This document shows positions 55,958 through 64,000 of a stretch of DNA of 64,000 bases, piece after piece. The stretch comes from Caldichromatium japonicum (lineage in GTDB: Bacteria; Pseudomonadota; Gammaproteobacteria; Chromatiales; Chromatiaceae). Position 1 is the stretch's first letter, and each line of letters begins with the position of its first letter. The translations under genes were made by a program, and so were the position numbers. Where the stretch lies: positions 1,409,155 through 1,473,154 of the forward strand of contig NZ_CP048029.1 of assembly GCF_011290485.1 (NCBI RefSeq), read 5' to 3'. Under the pieces are notes generated by a model that was given only the letters and a program-made list of their open reading frames with translations, had not been told where the DNA came from and searched no databases.

Positions 55958-56929
55958 TAACAGGCGCACCTGCCAGATTTTCCCCAAAAAGAGCGTCAAG
56001 AGCAGTCCAGACGTGAAGAGCACGAGGGCAAGCAGTAAGAGGCGGGTGAGGATCGGTGAGGCAATCTCCTCTTCCGCTACGGCAGTGATCAAATACCAGT
56101 CAGAGATAGGGATCGTGGAGAGGTAGCCGACACGACGTAGCATCGAGTGGCCAAAGGTAAAAAAGCCCTCCGGCTCGATCGTGGGGTTCTCGCCGAGAAG
56201 CTCCGAAAGGTGTTTTCCGATCCATTCAGAGTCAAGGTGGACCAGGATGGTGAAGTTGCGGTCGACGATGAAACTTTCTGTGCTCCGATAGATGCCTGAG
56301 CGGCAGATGAGCTCCTGTGAGATCGCCTCAGTGAAGCTATCGAGTGAAATCACGCCGGTGTAGCCACGTGTTGGACTGGTCAGGATGTGGGCGGTGGACA
56401 GGATGCGTTCGTGCGTCTTCGCTTCCCGATAGAGGAGACCGACAATCATCTTTCCCGGTTCGGGGTTGTCCATGATCGCCCGATACCAGGGTCGAACCCG
56501 CGGGTCGTAGCCAGGTGGCGGTTCGTAATCGTTGATGTGGAGGATGCCGTCGATGTAGCCCGAATAGATGTAATAGATGTTGGGGTTGTGTTTTTGACTT
56601 CGCGGTAGATCCGCAGGACCTCCTTTTTCCCGGCTTCGTCCAGCCACGCGGCCTCGGCAATTTGGGGTAGGATAGAAAGCAGTTGCGCGGTGTTGCGCAA
56701 TTCGCGAAAGTAGCCATCAACAAAGGTAGCGGTCGCCTGGTTACGCTCTTTGAGGTATTGCTTGGCACGATCGTACTGCTCGGGAAAATAGAGACAGCGC
56801 GATTGCTCTGGCTAAAACAAGGGTAAGAAAAAACGCCATGAGGAAAACGGTGAGCGCAATCGTGCGCTGCAACCGTTTTCGCGTACCCGAACCGGCGACG
56901 TGACAGAATATCGGAGCCATGCTCCGCAT
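55958..56929 (-). pseudogene. Membrane Cache-domain sensor, frameshifted and 3'-truncated by IS630
   Basis: The N terminus (from about 56929) has a membrane helix (IALTVFLMAFFLTLVLA). The frame then shifts near 56790 to LYFPEQYDRAKQYLKERN and ELRNTAQLLSILPQIAEAAW, and again near 56598 in an A-run to NIYYIYSGYIDGILHINDYE. A dCache domain follows (GYDPRVRPWYRAIMDN, SPTRGYTGVISLDSF, LSTIPISDWYLITAV) and a second helix. The sequence stops at the right end of IS630 copy 6. The missing output domain could be HAMP plus GGDEF, kinase or phosphatase. Confidence 0.83.
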
Positions 56930-57039
56930 CTCGTGGTACACTGTAGGCCGCACACTGACCCCAGAGAGGCCGCCACGCATCGTCCGCATCGACAGTGCGC
57001 CTCAGGGCGACCAGGACGCTGCTAAGGGTGTCTAACACA

Positions 57040-57345
57040 TCCATACCGTCGACTGCGTTACCCAATGGGAAGATGGTCGCCACCTGCGAGAAGATCGCGG
57101 AAGTTTATCCCCTGACCGTCGTCGTAGCGCTCTCGACGCCTTTGCGTTCCGCATCCTGGGCTTTCATGCCGACAATGGCCCAAAATACATCAAGCACAGG
57201 GTCGCCTGCATGCTCGATAAGCTGGTGGTGGAGTTTAGTGCAATTGTGTCTGCACCATTCCAACAACCATGGTCTGGCAGAAACCAAGAACGGGGCAATC
57301 ATCCGCAAGCACCTGGGCTGCAGCCACATCCTGCAGCGCTTTTGG
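57040..57345 (+). pseudogene. IS481/ISNCY-type transposase remnant (integrase core)
   Basis: In mixed frames the sequence reads [48 protein letters not shown] and [20 protein letters not shown]. The DNG and [10 protein letters not shown] blocks are the second and third parts of an integrase-type DDE core. Several frameshifts and the loss of both ends show that it is a relic. It lies just upstream of fbp. Confidence 0.72.
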
Positions 57346-57421
57346 TTTTGGGATTGGGGCGTGGGCCTTATACTGTGCGGTCAATCGCTCTCATCCAAAC
57401 CTATCCAAGACGAGGAGACCC

Positions 57422-58432
57422 ATGCACAACGGCATCAGCCTAACCCAATTCATCATCGAGGAGCAGCGCCATATCCCAGGCGCGACGGGCGATTTCACCT
57501 CGCTGCTCAATGATATTGTCACCGCCTGCAAGGTGATCAGCAACCTGGTCAACCACGGTGCCCTGGTCGGTATCTTGGGCACCGCCGGCACCGAGAACGT
57601 CCAGGGAGAGGTGCAGAAAAAGCTTGATGTCCTCTCTAATGAGATCTTCATCAAATCTAACGAATGGGCGGGGCACTTGGCGGCCATGGCCTCAGAGGAG
57701 ATGGACAGCATCTATCCCATCCCAGATAAATATCCGCGCGGCAAATATCTCCTGACCTTCGACCCGCTCGACGGCTCATCCAACATCGATGTCAATGTCT
57801 CAGTAGGGACCATTTTCTCGATCCTGCGGCGGCCAGGCGGCGGCGAGGTCAGCGAGCGCGATTTCCTCCAGGCCGGTACCCAGCAAGTGGCCGCCGGCTA
57901 TGCCATCTACGGCCCGGCTACCATGCTGGTGCTCACCACTGGCAACGGGGTCAATGGCTTTACTCTGGATCAAAACATCGGCGAGTTCATCCTGACCCAT
58001 CCCAAGATGCAGATCCCTGCTGATACCTCTGAGTTTGCGATCAATATGTCTAACATGCGCTTCTGGGAGCCACCGGTGCGCCGCTATGTCCAGGAATGTC
58101 TGGATGGCAAGGAGGGGCCGCGCGCTAAGGACTTCAATATGCGCTGGATCGCTTCCATGGTCGCCGATGTTCATCGCATCCTCACCCGCGGAGGGGTCTT
58201 CATGTATCCCATCGACGCCAAGATCAAAGCCAAGGGCGAGACCGGCAGGCTGCGCCTGCTCTATGAGGCCAACCCTATGTCCTTCATCGTCGAGCAGGCG
58301 GGCGGCGGGGCCATCACCGGACGTGAGCGCATCCTCGAGGTCCAGCCCGAATCCCTCCATCAGCGCGTCCCCGTGGTCCTGGGTTCCAAGAACGAGGTCG
58401 AGCGCATCCTGGCCTATCACCAGGAGGGCTAG
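57422..58432 (+). CDS. fbp: Fructose-1,6-bisphosphatase class I
   Basis: Fbp removes the 1-phosphate from fructose-1,6-bisphosphate in gluconeogenesis and the Calvin cycle. The ATG at 57422, preceded by GAGGAGA, gives 336 residues (E. coli 332). The metal site is [21 protein letters not shown], followed by [35 protein letters not shown] and [17 protein letters not shown]. The frame extends about 50 codons upstream over the transposase relic, without meaning. Confidence 0.95.
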   Translation: MHNGISLTQFIIEEQRHIPGATGDFTSLLNDIVTACKVISNLVNHGALVGILGTAGTENVQGEVQKKLDVLSNEIFIKSNEWAGHLAAMASEEMDSIYPIPDKYPRGKYLLTFDPLDGSSNIDVNVSVGTIFSILRRPGGGEVSERDFLQAGTQQVAAGYAIYGPATMLVLTTGNGVNGFTLDQNIGEFILTHPKMQIPADTSEFAINMSNMRFWEPPVRRYVQECLDGKEGPRAKDFNMRWIASMVADVHRILTRGGVFMYPIDAKIKAKGETGRLRLLYEANPMSFIVEQAGGGAITGRERILEVQPESLHQRVPVVLGSKNEVERILAYHQEG

Positions 58433-58455
58433 GGGGTTGGGCAGGGGGAGTGCGC

Positions 58456-59175
58456 ATGCTCGATGAGCTGAGGCGCGCGCCTCTACTTGCGCGCCTTGAG
58501 CCACACCAGCTCGAGCGGGTTGCCCGGCATGCCAGACGGATCAGATTGGCCGCCGGGCAATGGCTCTTTCAACAAGGCGATCCGGCGGAGTGCTTTTATC
58601 TGCTCCTTGCCGGTCAGATCCGTCTCTTTCGCCTCTCGACCGAAGGTGGCGAAAAGGTCATCGAACTGGTCGGGCCCGGCCAAACCTTTGCCGAGGCCCT
58701 GATGTGTCTCAATGCCCCGCGCTATCCGGTCTGTGCGGCGGCACTCGTCGATTCAGAGTTGATTGCAATAGAGTCTGCCGATTTTAGGGCCATGCTGGGC
58801 GAATCGGTCGAGACCTGTTTTGTACTTCTCGGGACGCTGAGCCAGCGGCTGCGTGCGCTCATCGGCGAGATCGATGCTTTGAGTCTGCATACCGCGACTA
58901 GCCGGCTTGCGCGTTATCTTGCCCTGCGCCTGCTGCCAGGAACCGATACGCTTGAACTGCCGGTCCGCAAAGCGGTCTTGGCCTCGCGCCTGTCAATCCA
59001 GCCCGAAACCTTCTCGCGGGTCATCAAATCGCTCGTTGACCAGGCTATCATTCGGGTCGATGGCCACCGGGTCCAGGTGCGCGATCGGCGCGCGCTCTTT
59101 GCTCTGGCCGAATTGGCCGATCTCCTCGACCCCGAGGCCAGCATGCTTGGCCTGCCGGTTTTACATTCCACCTGA
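58456..59175 (+). CDS. Crp/Fnr-family transcriptional regulator
   Basis: The 239-residue protein has a cyclic-nucleotide-type effector domain (residues 10-125: LAAGQWLFQQGDPAECFYLL, VIELVGPGQTFAEAL) and a winged helix-turn-helix (about 150-220: RKAVLASRLSIQPETFSRVI). The Fnr four-cysteine cluster is absent, as in the Dnr/NNR group, which sense NO or heme status. It lies directly upstream of the cytochrome c peroxidase gene, a typical Fnr/Dnr target. A GTG at 58450 would add two residues. Confidence 0.9.
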   Translation: MLDELRRAPLLARLEPHQLERVARHARRIRLAAGQWLFQQGDPAECFYLLLAGQIRLFRLSTEGGEKVIELVGPGQTFAEALMCLNAPRYPVCAAALVDSELIAIESADFRAMLGESVETCFVLLGTLSQRLRALIGEIDALSLHTATSRLARYLALRLLPGTDTLELPVRKAVLASRLSIQPETFSRVIKSLVDQAIIRVDGHRVQVRDRRALFALAELADLLDPEASMLGLPVLHST

Positions 59176-59299
59176 ACGGACGTTCTGGCCCGAACCGGTG
59201 GGTGTATGCAGTGCGCAAGGCGCATCTACGTCTGTGGTTGGACTGAAGGCCGGCAGTCAGGGACCGCCATCGCCACCCAATCATTTAGGAGAGCCCCCC

Positions 59300-60343
59300 A
59301 TGAGAGGTTCGTTCTTGCCATTGTTCCTGTTCGTCTTTCTGATCCAAGGCGCTGTGTTCGCCGACGACCAGGCGTTGCGGCAAAAGGCGCTGCAAGCGGG
59401 TCTGGCCCCCTTGCCGGCAGTGGCACCCGAGGCGGCAGACAATCCCGTCACCCCTCAGAAGATCCAGCTCGGCAAGCGGCTGTTCTTTGAGCCGCGGCTG
59501 TCCAAGAGCGGTCTGATCAGCTGCAATACCTGTCACAACCTGGGGATGGGCGGCGACGACAACCTGCCGACCTCCGTGGGTCACGGCTGGCATAAAGGAC
59601 CGCGTAATGCCCCGACCGTCTATAATGCCGCCTTCAATCGCGCCCAGTTTTGGGATGGGCGCGCTAAGGACCTCGAGCAACAGGCCAAGGGCCCGATCCA
59701 GGCCGCCGCCGAGATGGCCAATACCCCCGACCAGGTCGTGCAGATGCTCAAAAGCATGCCTGAATATGTCGCCTGGTTCCGCGAGTCATTCCCCAGTGAT
59801 CCAGACCCGGTCAACTTTGACAATGTCGTCAAGGCGATCGGGGCCTTTGAGTCCAAACTCATCACCCCAGGCGCCCCTTTCGATCGCTTCCTCAATGGTG
59901 CAGACAACGCGCTCAGCCCAGAACAAAAGGATGGCCTTGCGCTCTTCATCGATCGCGGTTGCACCGCTTGTCACAATGGAGTCAATGTCGGCGGTCAGGC
60001 CTATTTCCCCTTTGGTCTAATCAAACGTCCGGGCGCCGATATCCTGCCACCCGAGGACAAAGGGCGTTTTGCCATCACCCAATCGGCCTCGGATGAATAT
60101 GTCTTTCGCGCCGCACCCCTGCGCAATGTCGCACTCACCGCACCCTATTTCCATTCAGGTCAGGTCTGGGACCTGAAACAGGCTGTCCTGGTGATGGGTG
60201 CAGCCCAGCTTGGCGCCGAACTAAGCGACGAAGAGGCGACCAAGATCGCCGCCTTCTTGGGATCACTCACTGGGGTAGCGCCCGAGATCATCTACCCCAA
60301 GCTTCCGGTCGAGACCGACGAGACCCCGCGTCCGCAGCTTTGA
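59300..60343 (+). CDS. Di-heme cytochrome c peroxidase
   Basis: The enzyme reduces hydrogen peroxide to water in the periplasm using c-type cytochromes. The 347-residue precursor starts with a Sec signal (MRGSFLPLFLFVFLIQGAVF-A) and has two heme-binding motifs, CNTCH (about residue 75) and CTACH (about 220). The blocks LGKRLFFEPRLSKSG, RNAPTVYNAAFNRAQFWDGR and FRAAPLRNVALTAPYFHSG are standard. ATG 59300 is chosen for the signal peptide and AGGAGA upstream. It follows a Crp/Fnr regulator. Confidence 0.94.
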   Translation: MRGSFLPLFLFVFLIQGAVFADDQALRQKALQAGLAPLPAVAPEAADNPVTPQKIQLGKRLFFEPRLSKSGLISCNTCHNLGMGGDDNLPTSVGHGWHKGPRNAPTVYNAAFNRAQFWDGRAKDLEQQAKGPIQAAAEMANTPDQVVQMLKSMPEYVAWFRESFPSDPDPVNFDNVVKAIGAFESKLITPGAPFDRFLNGADNALSPEQKDGLALFIDRGCTACHNGVNVGGQAYFPFGLIKRPGADILPPEDKGRFAITQSASDEYVFRAAPLRNVALTAPYFHSGQVWDLKQAVLVMGAAQLGAELSDEEATKIAAFLGSLTGVAPEIIYPKLPVETDETPRPQL

Positions 60344-60356
60344 ACAAAAAGGCAAT

Positions 60357-60377
60357 GGGGTGCGCCATGCGCACCCT
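60357..60377. terminator. Hairpin after cytochrome c peroxidase gene
   Basis: GGGTGCGC and GCGCACCC form a perfect 8-bp stem around the loop CAT, 14 bases after the stop. There is no T-run, so strength is uncertain. The rest of the gap to 60686 holds a REP-like repeat and no gene. Confidence 0.5.
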
Positions 60378-60564
60378 ACGCCGACTTTAGCAGGTGTCTA
60401 GCCGAGCGATATGCTTGGGCAAGATCGCCGAGCGCATCGAGGCTGTCGGTGAAAAGTCTGTCTTGGATTCATCCACCTGCCGATCCATCTATCACCCGCT
60501 CCCCCAGAGTTACGAGTAGGCCTAGGGGAGATATTGATGAACCGCTGACCGTCATTTTGCCGCT

Positions 60565-60592
60565 CGTCATTCCGGCGAAGGCCGGAATCCAG
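60565..60592. repeat. REP-like palindromic repeat
   Basis: CGTCATTCCGGCGAAGGCCGG continuing AATCCAG is a form of the very common proteobacterial palindrome (ATTCCGGC-GAAG-GCCGGAAT stem-loop). Only one copy was noticed in the window. Confidence 0.7.
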
Positions 60593-60686
60593 AAAACATC
60601 AGCGGGATGCAGGAGGGTCGGAGCTGTGGCTGCAAATGCATCACTGCTTACCAAGTTCTCCATCCATCAACCAAGGTTTTGAACCG

Positions 60687-61334
60687 ATGAGCAAACCGAT
60701 CATCCGTTATGCAGGCCAAGAGATCGAGGTGACCTGGGATGGGCGCCTGTGTATTCATATCGGCGAGTGCGTGTGTGCCGAGGGTGAGCTCTTTGTGAGT
60801 GGACGCGACCCCTGGTGTCAGCCAGACCTGGTCAGCCGCGAGCAGGTGCGCGCCATCATCGAACGCTGTCCGACCGGCGCCCTGAGCTATACCGATAAGA
60901 CCGGTGAGCCCGAGACGGCGCCGCCTGAGAATCGCGTCCTAGTGGCCAACGACGGCCCGCTATATTTCAGCGGCGAGCTTGCAATCGAGGGGGCGCCCGA
61001 GGACATGCCCGGGGTGCAACGACGCGCGGCCCTGTGTCGCTGTGGGGCATCCAAGAACAAGCCATTCTGCGACAACAGTCACCGCGAGGCCGGTTTCAAG
61101 GATGCCGGCGCCGTGGGGTCACAAGGCACGGGCCTGCAAGAATGCGGCGGACCGCTCAAGGTGCGGGTGATCCCCAACGGCCCGCTCAAAACCGAGGGTA
61201 ATCTGTCCATCTATACCGGTGCGGGTCGTCTGGCCTGGGAGGGGACGCAAACGGCCCTCTGCCGTTGCGGTGCCTCCAAAAACAAACCCTTCTGCGACGG
61301 CACCCATCGCGAGATCGGATTCAAGACCGACTGA
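60687..61334 (+). CDS. Iron-sulfur protein with Fer4-like domain and two CDGSH domains
   Basis: The 215-residue protein has an N-terminal divergent mono-cluster 4Fe-4S domain (residues 1-75: HIGECVCAEGELF, RCPTGALSY) and two CDGSH/mitoNEET domains, CRCGASKNKPFCDNSH and CRCGASKNKPFCDGTH, each with three Cys and one His for a [2Fe-2S] cluster. The first has N in place of the usual G. It is cytoplasmic and probably redox-active. A functional link to the neighbouring peroxidase is inferred from position. The ATG at 60687 gives the normal N terminus. Confidence 0.92.
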   Translation: MSKPIIRYAGQEIEVTWDGRLCIHIGECVCAEGELFVSGRDPWCQPDLVSREQVRAIIERCPTGALSYTDKTGEPETAPPENRVLVANDGPLYFSGELAIEGAPEDMPGVQRRAALCRCGASKNKPFCDNSHREAGFKDAGAVGSQGTGLQECGGPLKVRVIPNGPLKTEGNLSIYTGAGRLAWEGTQTALCRCGASKNKPFCDGTHREIGFKTD

Positions 61335-61354
61335 GGGGTCCAATTGATGTGGAG

Positions 61355-61387
61355 AGGTAGGGTGCGCAGTGTACACCCTACCTTTTT
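61355..61387 (+). terminator. Intrinsic terminator after CDGSH gene
   Basis: AGGTAGGGTG pairs perfectly with CACCCTACCT (10 bp) around a 9-base loop, and the right arm is followed by TTTT. It lies 20 bases after the stop codon. Confidence 0.8.
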
Positions 61388-61574
61388 CCGCCACGGGTGA
61401 CAGTCCTCAACCTGCAGTGATCAACTGCGCCTGCCCGCATTCACCGGCGATAAGGGTCTCATAAGGCTCGACAACAGGAGCAACCCCAAGGTTGAGCTGC
61501 ACACGATCAGAATGCAGGCCAGCGGCAAACAAACCATTTTTGGTCTATGCTCTGGCTCACCTCGATGATATTAA

Positions 61575-62371
61575 TTGATCCGAAGCCTATGAATTTGTAT
61601 TACGTGGCATCATGGAGCTTGGGATGCTGGAAGTAGCGCATGATGCGTTGGGGGGAATTGAGAAGGCGGCGCAGGTGGCTGACGGTCGCCTTCTTCAGAT
61701 CGCCCTTGGCGCGGGAGGGCGCCTGCGCGGTGATGGTGGCCTTGAGCATCTCGTTGGGGTTCAGTGCCGGGCTATAGGGGAGGGAGGAGGCCTCGATTTG
61801 ATTGGCGCATGCAGCCAGCCACGCCTTGACTGGCTTGGTGTGATGCACGCGCAGGTTGTCGAGGATGAGGAAGATCTTCTTGCCCCTGGCGTCCTTGACG
61901 AGCCGCTTCATGAAGTCGATCAGGATGTCGGCGTTCATCGCCCCCGCGAACACCTTCCAAGGCACCTTGCCCTCGGCCTTGGCGCGCCGGGCAATGTCCG
62001 GGTAGGTCTCCTCAAGCCACGTCTTGCCCGCCGGCGGGCTTTGCTCATAGGCGCGCCGAATCGGTTTCTGGGGCGTCAATCCCCAGCGCACCAAGTACTT
62101 GCCCTCCCCCTGCGGCCTGAGCTCGATGCCAAAACGGTCGAGGATCAACTGCCACAGCGCAAACGGCAGCTTCAGCTCATCCGGTGTCCCGTCGCACATG
62201 AGCTTGCGTATCTGGGCGTCCTGCTCCGCCAACAGCGCCCGCTTCTCACCCACCTTGCGCCCACCCCGCTTGCCCTTGGGCCCCTTCGCGCCCATAGCGT
62301 TTGCAGATGTCGAACACCCCTGCGCCCAACAATCCCCTCTGCGCGCCTATCGCTTCATACGTCCAGCCCCG
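61575..62371 (-). mobile_element. IS630-family element, copy 7 (inverted, left end missing)
   Basis: This is the only copy on the reverse strand. The right terminal repeat (TTGATCCGAAGCC) is at 61575; homology ends at about 62371 inside the helix-turn-helix part, where a TnpB fragment begins. Two deletions in the transposase remove SRQAVR and the block with the first catalytic aspartate. The second aspartate and glutamate remain. The 8-bp frame-breaking loss is also present. Confidence 0.92.
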
Positions 62372-62719
62372 ACCTTGGCCGCCTCAACCTTGCAGGAAAG
62401 GCGTCTGCCTCGAATCCTGAGACGACGAAGCGCAGAGGAGATTCAACAGACTCGCCATTGGAAAGCCTGGCCGCCGCCTCAACGCCCAGGTCAACACCAG
62501 TCGTTTCATGCACCTGAGATAGAACGCAGCATCGACCACTTCAACCTGAATGGCGACGAACCAGCGTCCGCAGTACGCGAAACGGTCGCACCAAGAGTCT
62601 TGCCATTTCCACTCGGCAAGCGCCCAATTCCAGACACACCGCCCCGTGCCGCAGGCGCAGGTGAAGTAAACCGCCCGCTCAGGCGTCGGACAAAGGGCGA
62701 TTTTGTGGGTCAGTTGCAT
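62372..62719 (-). pseudogene. tnpB: TnpB (IS200/IS605 OrfB) N-terminal and RuvC fragment
   Basis: From the ATG at 62719 the frame reads MQLTHKIALCPTPERAVYFT and VWNWALAEWKWQ, the usual TnpB start. It then jumps to RWFVAIQVEV and, in a shifted frame, TTGVDLGVEAAARLSNGES with the RuvC-I aspartate. More than half the protein is missing. The cut end joins IS630 copy 7. TnpB proteins are RNA-guided nucleases of IS605 elements; this one is dead. Confidence 0.8.
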
Positions 62720-62819
62720 GGCTTACTCGTTGGTGTTCTGTCGAACGCTAAACAATTTCGCTAGATTCATGAGCTAATCAGATTCAATCATGATCACTCA
62801 TGACTCACCCCCTTTCTTA

Positions 62820-63793
62820 TTGATAAGAAACACATGCTTTTGAAATTGAGTGAGCTGTCCAGATGTCGTGGGCATGGAAAGACGAGACATGAGATTGCTG
62901 TCGTTTGCGGCGCGCGAAGGGGCCCAAGGGAAAGGGGGGTGGGCGCAAAGTGGGTGAGAAGCGGGCGCTGTTGGCGGAGCAGGACGCCCAGATACGCAAG
63001 CTCATGTGCGACGGGACACCGGATGAGCTGAAGCTGCCGTTTGCGCTGTGGAGCCGGCAGGCGGTGCGGCAGTTGATCCTCGACCGTTTTGGCATCGAGC
63101 TCAGGCCGCAGGGGGAGGGCAAGTACATGGCGCGCTGGGGATTGACGCCCCAGAAACCGATTCGGCGCGCCTATGAGCAAAGCCCGCCGGCGGGCAAGAC
63201 GTGGCTTGAGGAGATCTACCCGGACATTGCCCGGCGCGCCAAGGCCGAGGGCGCCGAAATCCACTGGGGCGATGAAACGGGGCTGCGCTCGGACGAGGTG
63301 CGCGGGCGCTCTTATGCGCCGGCGATCAAGACGTCCGAGATTCGCGTCACGCACCGTCGCGAAGGCCTGTCGGTGATCTCGACGCTGACCAACCGCGGAA
63401 AGGTGCGTCGGAAGGCGTTCGCGGGGGCGATGAACGCCGACATCCTGATCGACTTCATGAAGCGGCTCGTCAAGGACGCCAGGGGCAAGAAGATCTTCCT
63501 CATCCTCGACAACCTGCGCGTGCATCACACCAAGCCAGTCAAGGCGTGGCTGGCTGCATGCGCCAATCAAATCGAGGCCTCCTCCCTCCCCTATAGCCCG
63601 GCACTGAACCCCAACGAGATGCTCAAGGCCACCATCACCGCGCAGGCGCCCTCCCGCGCCAAGGGCGATCTGAAGAAGGCGACCGTCAGCCACCTGCGCC
63701 GCCTTCTCAATTCCCCCCAACGCATCATGCGCTACTTCCAGCATCCCAAGCTCCATGATGCCGCGTAATACAAGTTCATTGGTTTCGGATCAA
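62820..63793 (+). mobile_element. IS630-family element, copy 8 (catalytic part intact, N-terminal part deleted)
   Basis: Both terminal repeats and flanking TA are present. From 62905 a 287-codon frame covers the complete catalytic part with HWGDETGLRSD, FLILDNLRVHH and YSPALNPNEML and the normal C terminus. The helix-turn-helix part is largely lost by a deletion between two GCGCGAAG repeats at about 62917. It is the best-preserved catalytic domain in the window with copy 1, but it lacks the DNA-binding part. Confidence 0.93.
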
Positions 63794-63795
63794 TA

Positions 63796-64000
63796 ATGCC
63801 GCGCTCAACCTCAAACGGCTGGCAACCGCAACTGCCCTACCCGGGGCGAGTCCGTCCGGTAACGGCGGCGCTACAGCAGAGAGGGTCTCTGCCGTAGTCG
63901 GGAAAGTCACGCCTGTCAGAGACGAATGCACTCCGCATTTCGGGGCAGGAAGAGAATTGTGTGCACGTTTGTGCACTTTCTTGAGAGCAGATATAGGGTG
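63796..64000 (+). pseudogene. tnpB: TnpB (IS200/IS605 OrfB) C-terminal fragment
   Basis: Right after IS630 copy 8 the forward frame reads NAALNLKRLATATALPG, then VVGKVTPVRDE, the usual C terminus of TnpB (RDxNAAxNLxRLA). No RuvC or zinc-finger part precedes it because the IS element sits there. It points away from the other TnpB fragment at 62372-62719, so the two come from different elements or from a rearranged one. It runs to or near the window edge. Confidence 0.72.

Noticed and set aside
9136..56929. The two truncated Cache sensors (9136-10314 and 55958-56929) as halves of one gene split by IS recombination
   Set aside because: Both pieces contain the end of a Cache domain and the following membrane helix, so they overlap in content and must come from two different genes.

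Overview
This GC-rich chromosomal window most likely comes from a gammaproteobacterium, probably a purple sulfur bacterium (Chromatiaceae). The evidence is the gene order lptM-lysA-dapF-DUF484-xerC, the pairs glnE-ilvE and rnt-grxD, a BLUF photoreceptor, and a carbon-metabolism set (fructose bisphosphatase, PPDK, phosphoketolase, two GH57 glucanases). The family assignment is inference, because no rRNA or photosynthesis gene lies in the window.

Layout. 1-9.1 kb: arsC-like phosphatase (cut by the window edge), a REC-REC-GGDEF diguanylate cyclase overlapping a WbpE-type aminotransferase, a double META-domain protein, then the tightly packed lptM-lysA-methyltransferase-dapF-DUF484-xerC-sulfotransferase run. 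9.1-15 kb: a damaged zone with a truncated RsbU-like phosphatase, two IS630 copies, an MBL-fold hydrolase, and remains of a type III secretion export apparatus (sctT, sctU, sctV). 15-25 kb: zf-CHCC/ilvE/glnE, then ppdK and two GH57 genes. 25.8-36.6 kb: IS630, DUF2934, a DUF3334/CheX-like protein paired with a PBP-PAS-GGDEF-EAL-BLUF protein, dusA, an EamA transporter, an EAL-HDOD protein and an APH/P-loop kinase fusion. 36.6-48 kb: rimO, a 45-residue cysteine-rich membrane peptide, IS630, phosphoketolase, mlaA, rnt, grxD, recC. 48-57.4 kb: IS630, a four-gene overlapping operon (PAS sensor kinase, FixJ-type regulator, murI, heme oxygenase), RDD protein, lptG, and a second damaged zone with a nuclease-family fragment, IS630, a frameshifted Cache sensor and an IS481-like fragment. 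57.4-61.4 kb: fbp, a Crp/Fnr regulator, di-heme cytochrome c peroxidase and a double-CDGSH ferredoxin-like protein. 61.5-64 kb: two IS630 copies and two TnpB fragments.

The dominant structural feature is one IS630-family element present eight times. Every copy carries a frame-breaking or domain-removing deletion, so none looks autonomous. Many copies sit at places where genes are cut or where usual partners (recB/recD, lptF, the rest of the T3SS) are missing, which suggests IS-associated rearrangement and reductive decay. A separate 274-bp MITE-like insertion in sctU can be removed on paper to restore the reading frame exactly.

The most novel-looking functional candidate is the 1128-residue protein at 27884-31270. 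It joins an AmiC-like ligand-binding module without a signal peptide to PAS, GGDEF and EAL domains and a C-terminal BLUF blue-light sensor with all key residues, and lies directly upstream of a CheX-like partner.
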